Assembly: GCA_018652925.1 (NCBI GenBank)
Contig: JABIBH010000338.1
Coordinates: 1-10,815 of the forward strand
From: a bacterium
GTDB taxonomy: Bacteria; Krumholzibacteriota; Krumholzibacteriia; LZORAL124-64-63
Direction of reading: 5' to 3'
DNA length: 10,815 nucleotides
A program made the translations under genes and the position numbers. The notes beneath the pieces are model-generated. The model had not been told where the DNA came from. It ran no database searches and saw only the letters and a list, made by a program, of their open reading frames with translations. Positions 1 through 6,157 of this stretch are shown piece after piece; positions within the stretch are counted from its first letter, which is position 1, and the number at the start of each line of letters is the position of its first letter.

Positions 1-930
1 ACCACCAGGAGCAATAATTGTATTTTCGATAACCATGGTTGAATCAAAATAACAAAATATTTGGTTCAAGTAATTATTTGCAAAAGTACAGTTTCTTATT
101 GTAGTCACTTCATCAACAGTGTTAGCTGCAACCAAACCTGCAGTGTCCATTAAATTCCTGTTTGTTGATCGCTCTTGTTGGTTATCTCTATTTAAGTACC
201 ATGTGTCATTCAAATAAAAAATACAGTTTTCAAATAGTGCTTCACCCCACGCCACCATCGCGCCACCAGCATGAGATATGCCATGATTCCTGGAAATAAT
301 ACAGTTTCTAACTGTCGAACTACCATTATCCAATAATAGAGCAGCACCAACTGGCGACAGGTTCTCAATAAACTCACAGTTATTCAATTCAACGATGCAG
401 CCCTCAGAGCTGTGTAAACCACCACCCCGATAAGCCTCATTTTCTTTAAACAAACAGTTATTGATAATAACATCTGAGCCTGCTCTGATACGAATCCCTC
501 CTCCTCCTGAAAGACTTTCAATTAAAGTGCTTTGATTATTAATAAAATTACAGTCGCTAATTATTAATCCTGTAGCCACAGCTGATATACCACCACCAAC
601 ATCAGCGTATCCTCTTTTGAAAGTTATACCCTCAATAAATGAAACTACAGCAAGGCTGTCACAATTCATAACCCTGCCATAAAAATCTGCATCTATTATC
701 ACACAATCAGGATCGGCTGTTTCACCCCTGACTGTTATTCCCGGCTTCATCCTGATATCAAATTCAAAATAAGTCCCACAAGAAATTACGACGCTATCGC
801 CAACTGCAGCATTGTCTATCCCTTCCTGAATTGTATGAAAGTCCGCCGGAACATACAGAGATGAAGCAAAAGTGGCGGTTGAGCAACTAAGCACAATAAA
901 TGTGGTTAATATTATTTGTTTGGTTTTCAT
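1..930 (-). CDS. Secreted right-handed beta-helix protein, 3' end cut by window edge
   Basis: The frame is open for 310 codons from an ATG at 930 to the left window edge, so the C-terminus is missing. AGGAGG lies 7 nt before the ATG. Residues 1-22 look like a Sec signal peptide (KTK, then a hydrophobic stretch, cleavage probably after TFA). Residues 26-55 carry the YVPADFHTIQEGID..A..GD.V.I..GTY pattern typical of pectin-lyase-fold (DUF1565-like/choice-of-anchor) surface proteins. From about residue 95 on, Asn/Asp-Cys-x-(Phe/Ile)-x-x-Asn coils recur, with Cys at 127, 159, 185, 210, 236 and 281. Several are about 25 residues apart, as expected for stacked turns of a parallel beta-helix. The gene lies 25 bp after a small secreted protein and is probably co-transcribed with it and the protease. 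Many such proteins in FCB-type bacteria end in a FlgD-like tail, which would lie outside the window. The ligand or substrate is unknown; catalytic lyase or glycosidase residues cannot be claimed. Confidence 0.88.
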   Translation of the reverse strand, partial: MKTKQIILTTFIVLSCSTATFASSLYVPADFHTIQEGIDNAAVGDSVVISCGTYFEFDIRMKPGITVRGETADPDCVIIDADFYGRVMNCDSLAVVSFIEGITFKRGYADVGGGISAVATGLIISDCNFINNQSTLIESLSGGGGIRIRAGSDVIINNCLFKENEAYRGGGLHSSEGCIVELNNCEFIENLSPVGAALLLDNGSSTVRNCIISRNHGISHAGGAMVAWGEALFENCIFYLNDTWYLNRDNQQERSTNRNLMDTAGLVAANTVDEVTTIRNCTFANNYLNQIFCYFDSTMVIENTIIAPGG

Positions 931-955
931 GGGCTACCTCCTCTGGTTTATCTAT

Positions 956-1483
956 CTACTCTGAATATAGAGAATAGTAGAATTCAAATCCTAACCGAAG
1001 GGTATCTTCAGGTAATTCAATATTGTATGCCTCTAGTGCCCCTTCGAAGCAATGTATTAATATCCACCTATCATTTAAGTTGTTCTCAGCTATAAATCTG
1101 GTAGCATTTGTAACATCAAACACAACTTCTCCACTACCTTGAGACCCTGTCATATAACTACCCGGCTGAACTTCTCCATTTATTATTCCAGCATCATCAG
1201 ATAACGATGCCATCAATAATAATAACTCATCCTGATTTGCAGAATCACTCACAGGACTAATAATTAAATTTGAATTAAGATAAACACCCTCAATTCTAAC
1301 ATTATTGATTTCTTCAGGAATGTGGAGCGGTACTAATAAATTATTGCCGTCCTGATTATCTATCATCGAAATAATTTGATCTGCTTCAACCCAAACTGTC
1401 ATTGTTGATGCACTAGATTGAATAGCAGAAACTAACAAAATGAAAAGGACTACTATCTGTGTGTTTTTAGCTATATTATTCAT
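956..1483 (-). CDS. Small secreted protein of unknown function (175 aa)
   Basis: I chose the ATG at 1483: a GAGG box sits 6 nt upstream, and residues 1-25 then form a clean signal peptide (short N-region with Lys6, hydrophobic core 8-22, cleavage probably SSA|ST). A GTG at 1495 would overlap the protease stop and add four residues, but has no good ribosome site. The mature part (about 150 aa) is acidic and apparently all-beta. Residues 118-146, with 'EVVFDVTNATRFIAEN' followed by 'RWILIHC', loosely recall the 'DVT..V..W......G..L' strand of DNRLRE-type surface domains. I regard that only as a resemblance. No FlgD-like tail and no membrane segment are seen. It starts 8 bp after the protease stop and ends 25 bp before the beta-helix gene, so it is probably translated from the same mRNA. 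It could be a protease partner, inhibitor or adhesion component; none of these is shown. Confidence 0.8.
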   Translation of the reverse strand: MNNIAKNTQIVVLFILLVSAIQSSASTMTVWVEADQIISMIDNQDGNNLLVPLHIPEEINNVRIEGVYLNSNLIISPVSDSANQDELLLLMASLSDDAGIINGEVQPGSYMTGSQGSGEVVFDVTNATRFIAENNLNDRWILIHCFEGALEAYNIELPEDTLRLGFEFYYSLYSE

Positions 1484-1489
1484 CACAAA

Positions 1490-1495
1490 CCTCAC
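1490..1495 (-). promoter_or_regulatory. Ribosome binding site fixing the ATG at 1483
   Basis: Read on the minus strand this is GTGAGG. The GAGG core is 6 nt from the ATG at 1483, and the box overlaps the TGA stop of the protease gene at 1492-1494. Ribosomes finishing the protease would therefore land on this site, which favours the ATG over the upstream GTG. Confidence 0.55.
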
Positions 1496-4400
1496 TTTAT
1501 TAATGTTAATTTACCGCTTTGACTATACTTATTACCAAACTGTATTTGGTAAAAATAAGTACCTGCAGCACTACTCTTGCCTTTATTATCCTTACCATCC
1601 CAATAGCTGCTATGTTGTCCTGCTAACAACACCTCACTAACAAGCGTCCGAATTAAACGTCCTGAAATATCAAATATCTTTAAATCAACTTCAATATCTG
1701 TATTCCCAATATTGTAGTCTATTCTTGTAAGAGGATTAAAGGGGTTTGGATACACAGGTGACACCCAATACATTTCATGATATGGAAGCTCTGCTCTTCT
1801 CCAGCTAATTCCAGGATCGTTTTCCAGAAATGGCATTAAACTCACCTGCCCCAATATTTTAACTTGAGGCAAACCATTTTCTATGCTACTCCACCAACAA
1901 AGCTGTGCAGGAATCTCGTAGCCTCCGACATGGTTAGCAATATCATATCTTGCATGATCAAGTATTCTATTATATCCAGTACAATCATCTGATGTAATGT
2001 CCCCCAAGCATGGCTGTGAACCATCTAGCGATATAACGCCAATGTAGTTATCGGATATATTACAATTAGTTAATGTGGGATTGCTATTCCCTTCAAAATA
2101 ATAACCCCCTCCACTGCTATGGTCAGTCGTATTAACTTTATCAATTATTTGGGTATTGCCTACGTTTAGATGAACACCATGCTGCCCATTATCTTCACAT
2201 GATACAAAAGGACCAATTGTCATGGGTGAGGCACAGTATACACCATCAAGCTCATTATTTCTAGCAACTGAGTGCCCAAATATTTCACAATCATCTGTTC
2301 CATAATCAAAGAAATATCCATAAAGATTATTTTCTGAAATACAGCTATCGATTGCTGCTGACGAGAAGATACTTGAGTTTTTCCTGCCAACAATATAAAA
2401 ACCCTTATTTTGACAATTATTTGTGGTTATATTTCTGTATAATCCTCCAGAATTAACTATATAGACTCCGGTTCCACATGAGCTGATATCAGCAGTCTCA
2501 ATTGTTGTATTGCGACAAGCCTCAATACCAATATCAGCATGTTCCAACATCAAATTATAGATATCAATTGATTTATTTCCTGGGTTTATCAGTATTCCAG
2601 ACCAATCTCCAGTAGATGGAGAAGGATGCCCAGATTTAATCACTACATTATTCCCAGAAACACCATTAATAACTAGACCGCCATCAACAATTATTTCACA
2701 TTTAGAAATATCAGTTCCCAAATTTGATGAATCCCATGGCGCAACAAGAATGTCAGTACCTTGTTCAATGGTCAACGTTGCTCCATCTAACACTTTGATA
2801 TCAGCGTCAAGCCAATAACTACCGGAGATTGTTGTGTTAGTAGAAATAATGGAAGGCATGCGCTCTCGAACTCTACCTGACACCCCAAACCCAAAACTAA
2901 CTTCTGACGGATTCAATTCTCCAATTGTTGTAATATAGGTTGTGTCAATTGCTGAATAGACGTTGTACGCATATGTTGAAAAAGTACAACCTGTTGCTGT
3001 CATATCCATTTCATCAGCTGTACATATGTTCATATTATATAAAATAGGCATTCTCAATGCACCTATCCCATGCGCTAATCTCGGCACAATGTTATTCAAT
3101 CCATTGGTTTCAATATACCTGCCCCAGCAAAAAACAGATTCCGTAAAATTTAATTCTGGTGGCCAATAAACATATTTTTGAAGCTCGTACTGTTTGATAA
3201 TATATGCTGTTGAATCAATAAGGATTTCATTAAAATCAACAAGCAGAGCCTTGAAATAATCTGATGAGTCAATAACTGTAGCGCTTCCAGTAGAACTTCC
3301 AAGATAAAGATCATATTCACTTGTCAGCCTTGACAACGCAGCCCCAGCATCAACACGACCCCAGCCTGTATATTCGTCATATCCAACCTGTTCAATATCT
3401 TTCGCTGAAGCCTGTACTAGTCCCTGAAAATCTTCTGCCCTCAGATCTGATCTAACATCATGAAGCATACCGACAACACCAGCTACAATTGGTGCTGCAT
3501 ATGACGTACCTTCAGTTTCAAATAAATAACTGCTAGAATTACTGTCTGGTGCTGAATATATATTGGGGTAATATGTTGTTACAATATCTTTGCCAGGACC
3601 TGAAATGTCCATTGCAGTTCCATAATTATAATTTGAATGAACTGAATCTGATTTATCGGTGGCACCTACAGCTATCACATTCCCATATCTTGCTGGAAAT
3701 TCTAGGTGATTTTTGTCAAAATTTCCTGCGGCAGCAATAAATGGAACCCCCATCTTCTTTACTCGTATCAACTCCTTTTCAATTAAAACAACGTAATTAG
3801 AATCATTATCCTGTGTTTGACAAGTAATAATTATATCACAATAATTGGCTGCAGATTCAATCTGGCTTAAGTAGTGCAAAAGATTAGTTTCACAAACATT
3901 TATATCATACGAAACAACATCAGCAGTAGTATTTACTCCCGAAATACCCAATCCATTGTTGCTCGTTGCTCCCATCACACCAAATACTTTTGTGCCATGA
4001 GAGACCCAAACATCGACACCCGGGGGGGATTGATTACAAGGCCCAAAATCACCAGTACATTCAATATCTTCATGCCCAGACCAAACTCCAGAATCAAGCA
4101 ACCCAATCGTTGTATTATGACTTCCTAGAAGATCAACAACATCCCATGCTTTTTTAATATTAATATGAACATTCGGATTCGCATCTGATCCAACTAACCA
4201 CCATTGGTCTTCAATATATTCATCATTCACTCCTAAATCCTCTGTGTTTCCAACGAAATCAATTTTGTTTGGTGAAACAAGAATGACTTCTGACAGTTGC
4301 GACAATGCTTCTACACAATCGTTAATATCATTTTCGTCAAACAGTACCAACAAAACCGTATTAGAAAAACTGGGTAAGTTAACTTCTTGACCATCAATAT

Positions 4401-4689
4401 ACTTTGAGTTAACAAAATCCTGAAATACCGGTTTAATATATTCAGCATTATATAAATCAAAAACTCCTCTCACATTATCATTCTCTAAGATTATATCATC
4501 ATACAAGTAATAATCAGAAACTCCTCCGTATCCGATAACCTCACCTTGAAATTGCACCACAATGCCATTATTGCGTTCAATTTCAGGAGAAGGATAGCTT
4601 TGCGAAATCACTTCTGACGGCAATAGTACCATAAACAATAAGTTACACATCACTGCAACTTTGAAGATGCGAATTATTTGCAAAATCAT
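1492..4689 (-). CDS. Secreted subtilisin-like (S8) serine protease with beta-helix and FlgD-like C-terminal tail
   Basis: This 1065-residue exported protein starts at an ATG preceded by AGGAG 5 nt upstream. Residues 1-30 are a signal peptide. About 40-145 look like a propeptide. A subtilase core spans about 160-455 with a complete triad: Asp199 (TIGLLDSG), His231 (SHGTKVFGV) and Ser396 (GTSYAAPIVAGV). The oxyanion Asn323 lies in AAAGN. It should be an active endopeptidase acting outside the cell or at the surface. Residues 456-610 match nothing I know. Residues about 615-900 are a right-handed beta-helix with repeated short Asn/Gly/Cys-rich coils. Residues 975-1065 are a FlgD-like/T9SS-type-A-like tail (VYPNPFNP at 979, FDISGRLIRTLV, WDGKDNKG, GTYFYQI). 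That tail usually serves secretion or surface attachment in FCB bacteria; here this is inferred from family likeness. It is the first clear large gene of the left block. Confidence 0.93.
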   Translation of the reverse strand: MILQIIRIFKVAVMCNLLFMVLLPSEVISQSYPSPEIERNNGIVVQFQGEVIGYGGVSDYYLYDDIILENDNVRGVFDLYNAEYIKPVFQDFVNSKYIDGQEVNLPSFSNTVLLVLFDENDINDCVEALSQLSEVILVSPNKIDFVGNTEDLGVNDEYIEDQWWLVGSDANPNVHINIKKAWDVVDLLGSHNTTIGLLDSGVWSGHEDIECTGDFGPCNQSPPGVDVWVSHGTKVFGVMGATSNNGLGISGVNTTADVVSYDINVCETNLLHYLSQIESAANYCDIIITCQTQDNDSNYVVLIEKELIRVKKMGVPFIAAAGNFDKNHLEFPARYGNVIAVGATDKSDSVHSNYNYGTAMDISGPGKDIVTTYYPNIYSAPDSNSSSYLFETEGTSYAAPIVAGVVGMLHDVRSDLRAEDFQGLVQASAKDIEQVGYDEYTGWGRVDAGAALSRLTSEYDLYLGSSTGSATVIDSSDYFKALLVDFNEILIDSTAYIIKQYELQKYVYWPPELNFTESVFCWGRYIETNGLNNIVPRLAHGIGALRMPILYNMNICTADEMDMTATGCTFSTYAYNVYSAIDTTYITTIGELNPSEVSFGFGVSGRVRERMPSIISTNTTISGSYWLDADIKVLDGATLTIEQGTDILVAPWDSSNLGTDISKCEIIVDGGLVINGVSGNNVVIKSGHPSPSTGDWSGILINPGNKSIDIYNLMLEHADIGIEACRNTTIETADISSCGTGVYIVNSGGLYRNITTNNCQNKGFYIVGRKNSSIFSSAAIDSCISENNLYGYFFDYGTDDCEIFGHSVARNNELDGVYCASPMTIGPFVSCEDNGQHGVHLNVGNTQIIDKVNTTDHSSGGGYYFEGNSNPTLTNCNISDNYIGVISLDGSQPCLGDITSDDCTGYNRILDHARYDIANHVGGYEIPAQLCWWSSIENGLPQVKILGQVSLMPFLENDPGISWRRAELPYHEMYWVSPVYPNPFNPLTRIDYNIGNTDIEVDLKIFDISGRLIRTLVSEVLLAGQHSSYWDGKDNKGKSSAAGTYFYQIQFGNKYSQSGKLTLIK

Positions 4690-4714
4690 ACCAACTCCTA
4701 CCGTTAAAGAAATA

Positions 4715-4861
4715 TTACAAACTACTAAAATTCTGAATTAAAATTGCGTAGCTCTGTGAACCCCGCACATAGGGAATAAAAAAACCGAGTTTTTTGAAAT
4801 AATTTTTAAGACAGAAAAAACCAATAGCAATTACAACCAGCAAAAATAGTATTTTTCGCAA
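4715..4861 (-). CDS. Candidate small membrane protein (48 aa, TTG start)
   Basis: A 48-codon frame opens with TTG at 4861, 9 nt after a perfect GGAGG box (4871-4875), and ends with TAA at 4715, 25 bp before the protease ATG. An in-frame TGA just upstream of the box leaves TTG as the only sensible start. The protein begins RKILFLLVVIAIGFF, a single hydrophobic segment of about 14 residues after two basic residues. It continues with a basic, aromatic part (KNYFKKLGFFIPYVRG) and a short uncharged tail. It could be a one-pass membrane peptide, a leader peptide for the protease operon, or a chance frame. The last 40% of the frame lies inside repeat copy B. In copy A the matching frame stops after 'GFFIPYMWSS', so coding conservation of the repeat is not supported. 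It resembles no family I recognise. Confidence 0.35.
   Translation of the reverse strand: MRKILFLLVVIAIGFFCLKNYFKKLGFFIPYVRGSQSYAILIQNFSSL
4731..4786. repeat. Copy B of a 56-bp imperfect direct repeat
   Basis: Aligned without gaps to 4934-4989, this copy matches at 45 of 56 positions by my count. The last 17 bases (4770-4786, tagggaataaaaaaacc) are identical. It lacks the strong GC-rich hairpin that adjoins copy A. Here the A-run leads into a weak A/T inverted repeat (4779-4785 with 4789-4795). Confidence 0.65.
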
Positions 4862-4886
4862 AAGCTTAAACCTCCATCAATATATA

Positions 4887-4915
4887 TATTTATCTTCTTT
4901 TCTATCTTACCACAA
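4887..4915 (-). promoter_or_regulatory. Weak candidate promoter for the protease block
   Basis: On the minus strand TTGTGG (4915-4910) is followed after exactly 17 bp by TAAATA (4892-4887). Each hexamer matches only three of six positions of the sigma-70 consensus, so this rests mainly on spacing, AT-richness and position. It lies after the operon terminator and just before the GGAGG box at 4871-4875. If the organism uses a Bacteroidota-type promoter, this match would be meaningless. Confidence 0.18.
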
Positions 4916-4933
4916 AAGTTGCCTCTTGTGTAA

Positions 4934-4989
4934 TACTGAATCAAAATTGAGTGATTCTAAGAACTCCACATATAGGGAATAAAAAAACC
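4934..4989. repeat. Copy A of a 56-bp imperfect direct repeat, overlapping the terminator
   Basis: This copy is 80% identical, without gaps, to 4731-4786 in the same orientation. Its right end (4981-4989) is the T-tract and first bases of the terminator stem for the acyltransferase operon. The repeat therefore covers the sequence from the terminator T-tract into the downstream spacer. The copies are 203 bp apart start to start. Confidence 0.65.
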
Positions 4990-5011
4990 ACCGGCCATAA
5001 CAGCCGGTGGT
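4981..5011 (-). terminator. Intrinsic terminator of the five-gene operon
   Basis: A perfect 9-bp stem (4987-4995 pairing with 5003-5011; arms accaccggc and gccggtggt) encloses a 7-nt loop. On the minus strand it is followed by a run of T's (4986-4981). The stem is GC-rich in an otherwise AT-rich spacer. It lies 52 bp past the acyltransferase stop, the place expected for the end of this transcript. Orientation is clear because the T-run follows the stem only on the minus strand. Confidence 0.9.
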
Positions 5012-5063
5012 ATCTTTATCTAGTAAACAGAGTTGCGCCAAATAGTGCAGCTCTGCAACACAT

Positions 5064-6149
5064 TTAAATCATCCTGATAAACCAGTTTTTCCTGTACTTC
5101 TTTTTAACTTTTGCAAACCCGTATGCAAGCGGCAGCATAATTGCAACTAGTATGACCCAGCCAATCAGTGACTCTTTAACGGCGCCTTCGTGATAAAAAT
5201 ATCCCATCCGTTTTGCAAAGATTGCAAGCAATGGAATATGCACTGCGTAAAAGAACAGCGGCACTTTACCAACGATGCCCAGAAATGCAAAGATATTGGA
5301 ATGAATGCCGATTCTGCACATCAGGCCGACAAAGAAAATCACTGCGCCACTCAACCAGAGTTGGTGAACAAGTGTTGGTGGATATTTTTGAACAAGCATA
5401 AATGACCAGCTCATAAAGTCACCTGTTTCAAACAAGTTTCCAAAGCCGTTACCAAGTCTGACTATCAATGCAAGGGCTGTCAGACCGAGGCCAATCAACA
5501 TGCTCTTGTTGGCACGTTCACTGTCTGTCTGCCATCTCTCAAACCAGAAGTGAGCCATGATACTGCCCACAACTGCTAATGCGAACCAGGGTAAGACCGG
5601 ATATTTGTTGAAGTCTCCGGCATCGAAAAGAAACTGGTTCAGATAATGCCAGGGGCCATCAATGTCGTAATTGATTTTCAGTAAAAACGGTTGGCCAACA
5701 AAAAGAGCGGCTGCCAGGATTGAGCGCTGCCACCATTGCCATCGGACAATCAGAGTGAGCAGTATCATTGATGTACCGATAGTTGCAATAATACCGAAGT
5801 GATCAAGCCTCAGTCTGGCCAATCCACTCCAGCTTGCGTTAACCCAGACAAGTTGCATTACAATCAGGAACAGTCCACGCTGAATCAATTCCCAGGAAGC
5901 TTGCGCATGTGAGAGCCCGTGAGAGATGCGTCGTTTGTAGGCCCAGTAAACCATTGCGCCATTCATTGCCAGAAAACCTGGAGCACATAGATAGCCCATG
6001 TATCGTAACCAGAACTGACCAGTGTTATCGAAAAACGGATCAAGTGGATCCAGGCTCAGCCACGCAGCATTGAAATAATAATTGCTGTGACCAAGTGCCA
6101 TCATGACACCAATCAGACCACGGAACCGATCTATGAATGTAAATCGCAT
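5064..6149 (-). CDS. DUF1624/HGSNAT-like polytopic membrane acyltransferase-type protein
   Basis: This 361-residue integral membrane protein has about ten hydrophobic segments and no signal peptide. The N-terminus reads FIDRFRGLIGVMMALGHSNYY (residues 5-25). That is the 'D..RG......L.H' signature of the DUF1624/heparan-alpha-glucosaminide N-acetyltransferase-like family, with conserved-looking Arg10 and His21. Other family-like marks are APGFLAMNGA (56-65), YPVLPWFALAVVG (183-195) and GKVPLFFYAVHIPLL (294-308, with His304). Known relatives move acetyl groups from cytosolic acetyl-CoA across a membrane to a sugar; most bacterial members are uncharacterised, so the substrate here is open. It ends in a basic cytoplasmic-looking tail (KVKKKYRKN). 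AGGAG sits 5 nt before the ATG, partly within the TAG stop of the lipoprotein gene, so translation is probably coupled. It is the last gene of the operon. Confidence 0.82.
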   Translation of the reverse strand: MRFTFIDRFRGLIGVMMALGHSNYYFNAAWLSLDPLDPFFDNTGQFWLRYMGYLCAPGFLAMNGAMVYWAYKRRISHGLSHAQASWELIQRGLFLIVMQLVWVNASWSGLARLRLDHFGIIATIGTSMILLTLIVRWQWWQRSILAAALFVGQPFLLKINYDIDGPWHYLNQFLFDAGDFNKYPVLPWFALAVVGSIMAHFWFERWQTDSERANKSMLIGLGLTALALIVRLGNGFGNLFETGDFMSWSFMLVQKYPPTLVHQLWLSGAVIFFVGLMCRIGIHSNIFAFLGIVGKVPLFFYAVHIPLLAIFAKRMGYFYHEGAVKESLIGWVILVAIMLPLAYGFAKVKKKYRKNWFIRMI

Positions 6150-6157
6150 TGGCTCTC

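Larger units (their letters stand above)
4690..5063. other. 374-bp spacer between the two gene blocks
   Basis: This stretch separates the acyltransferase gene from the protease gene. Reading in the direction of transcription, it holds a strong intrinsic terminator (5011-4981), copy A of a 56-bp repeat, an AT-rich stretch that must include a promoter if the terminator works, and a candidate small gene (4861-4715) that contains copy B of the repeat. It ends with the AGGAG box of the protease. I see no tRNA-like cloverleaf, riboswitch core or transposon ends. Base composition drops here from the moderate G+C of the right block to the AT-rich left block. Confidence 0.7.

Noticed and set aside
1..930. 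Lipoprotein signal in the beta-helix protein (V-L-S-C at residues 13-16)
   Set aside because: Leu at -2 is a poor lipobox, and a normal SPase I site follows at about residue 22.
1440..1640. Plus-strand frame of 66 codons with a hydrophobic start
   Set aside because: It lies opposite the signal peptide of the 175-residue protein and the end of the protease, lacks a ribosome site, and its hydrophobicity comes from antisense reading.
4779..4795. Inverted repeat aaaaaac/gtttttt as a second terminator
   Set aside because: Only A-T pairs apart from one G-C and a 3-nt loop; too weak as a stem, and it lies inside the candidate small gene. It may be a decayed copy of the real terminator.
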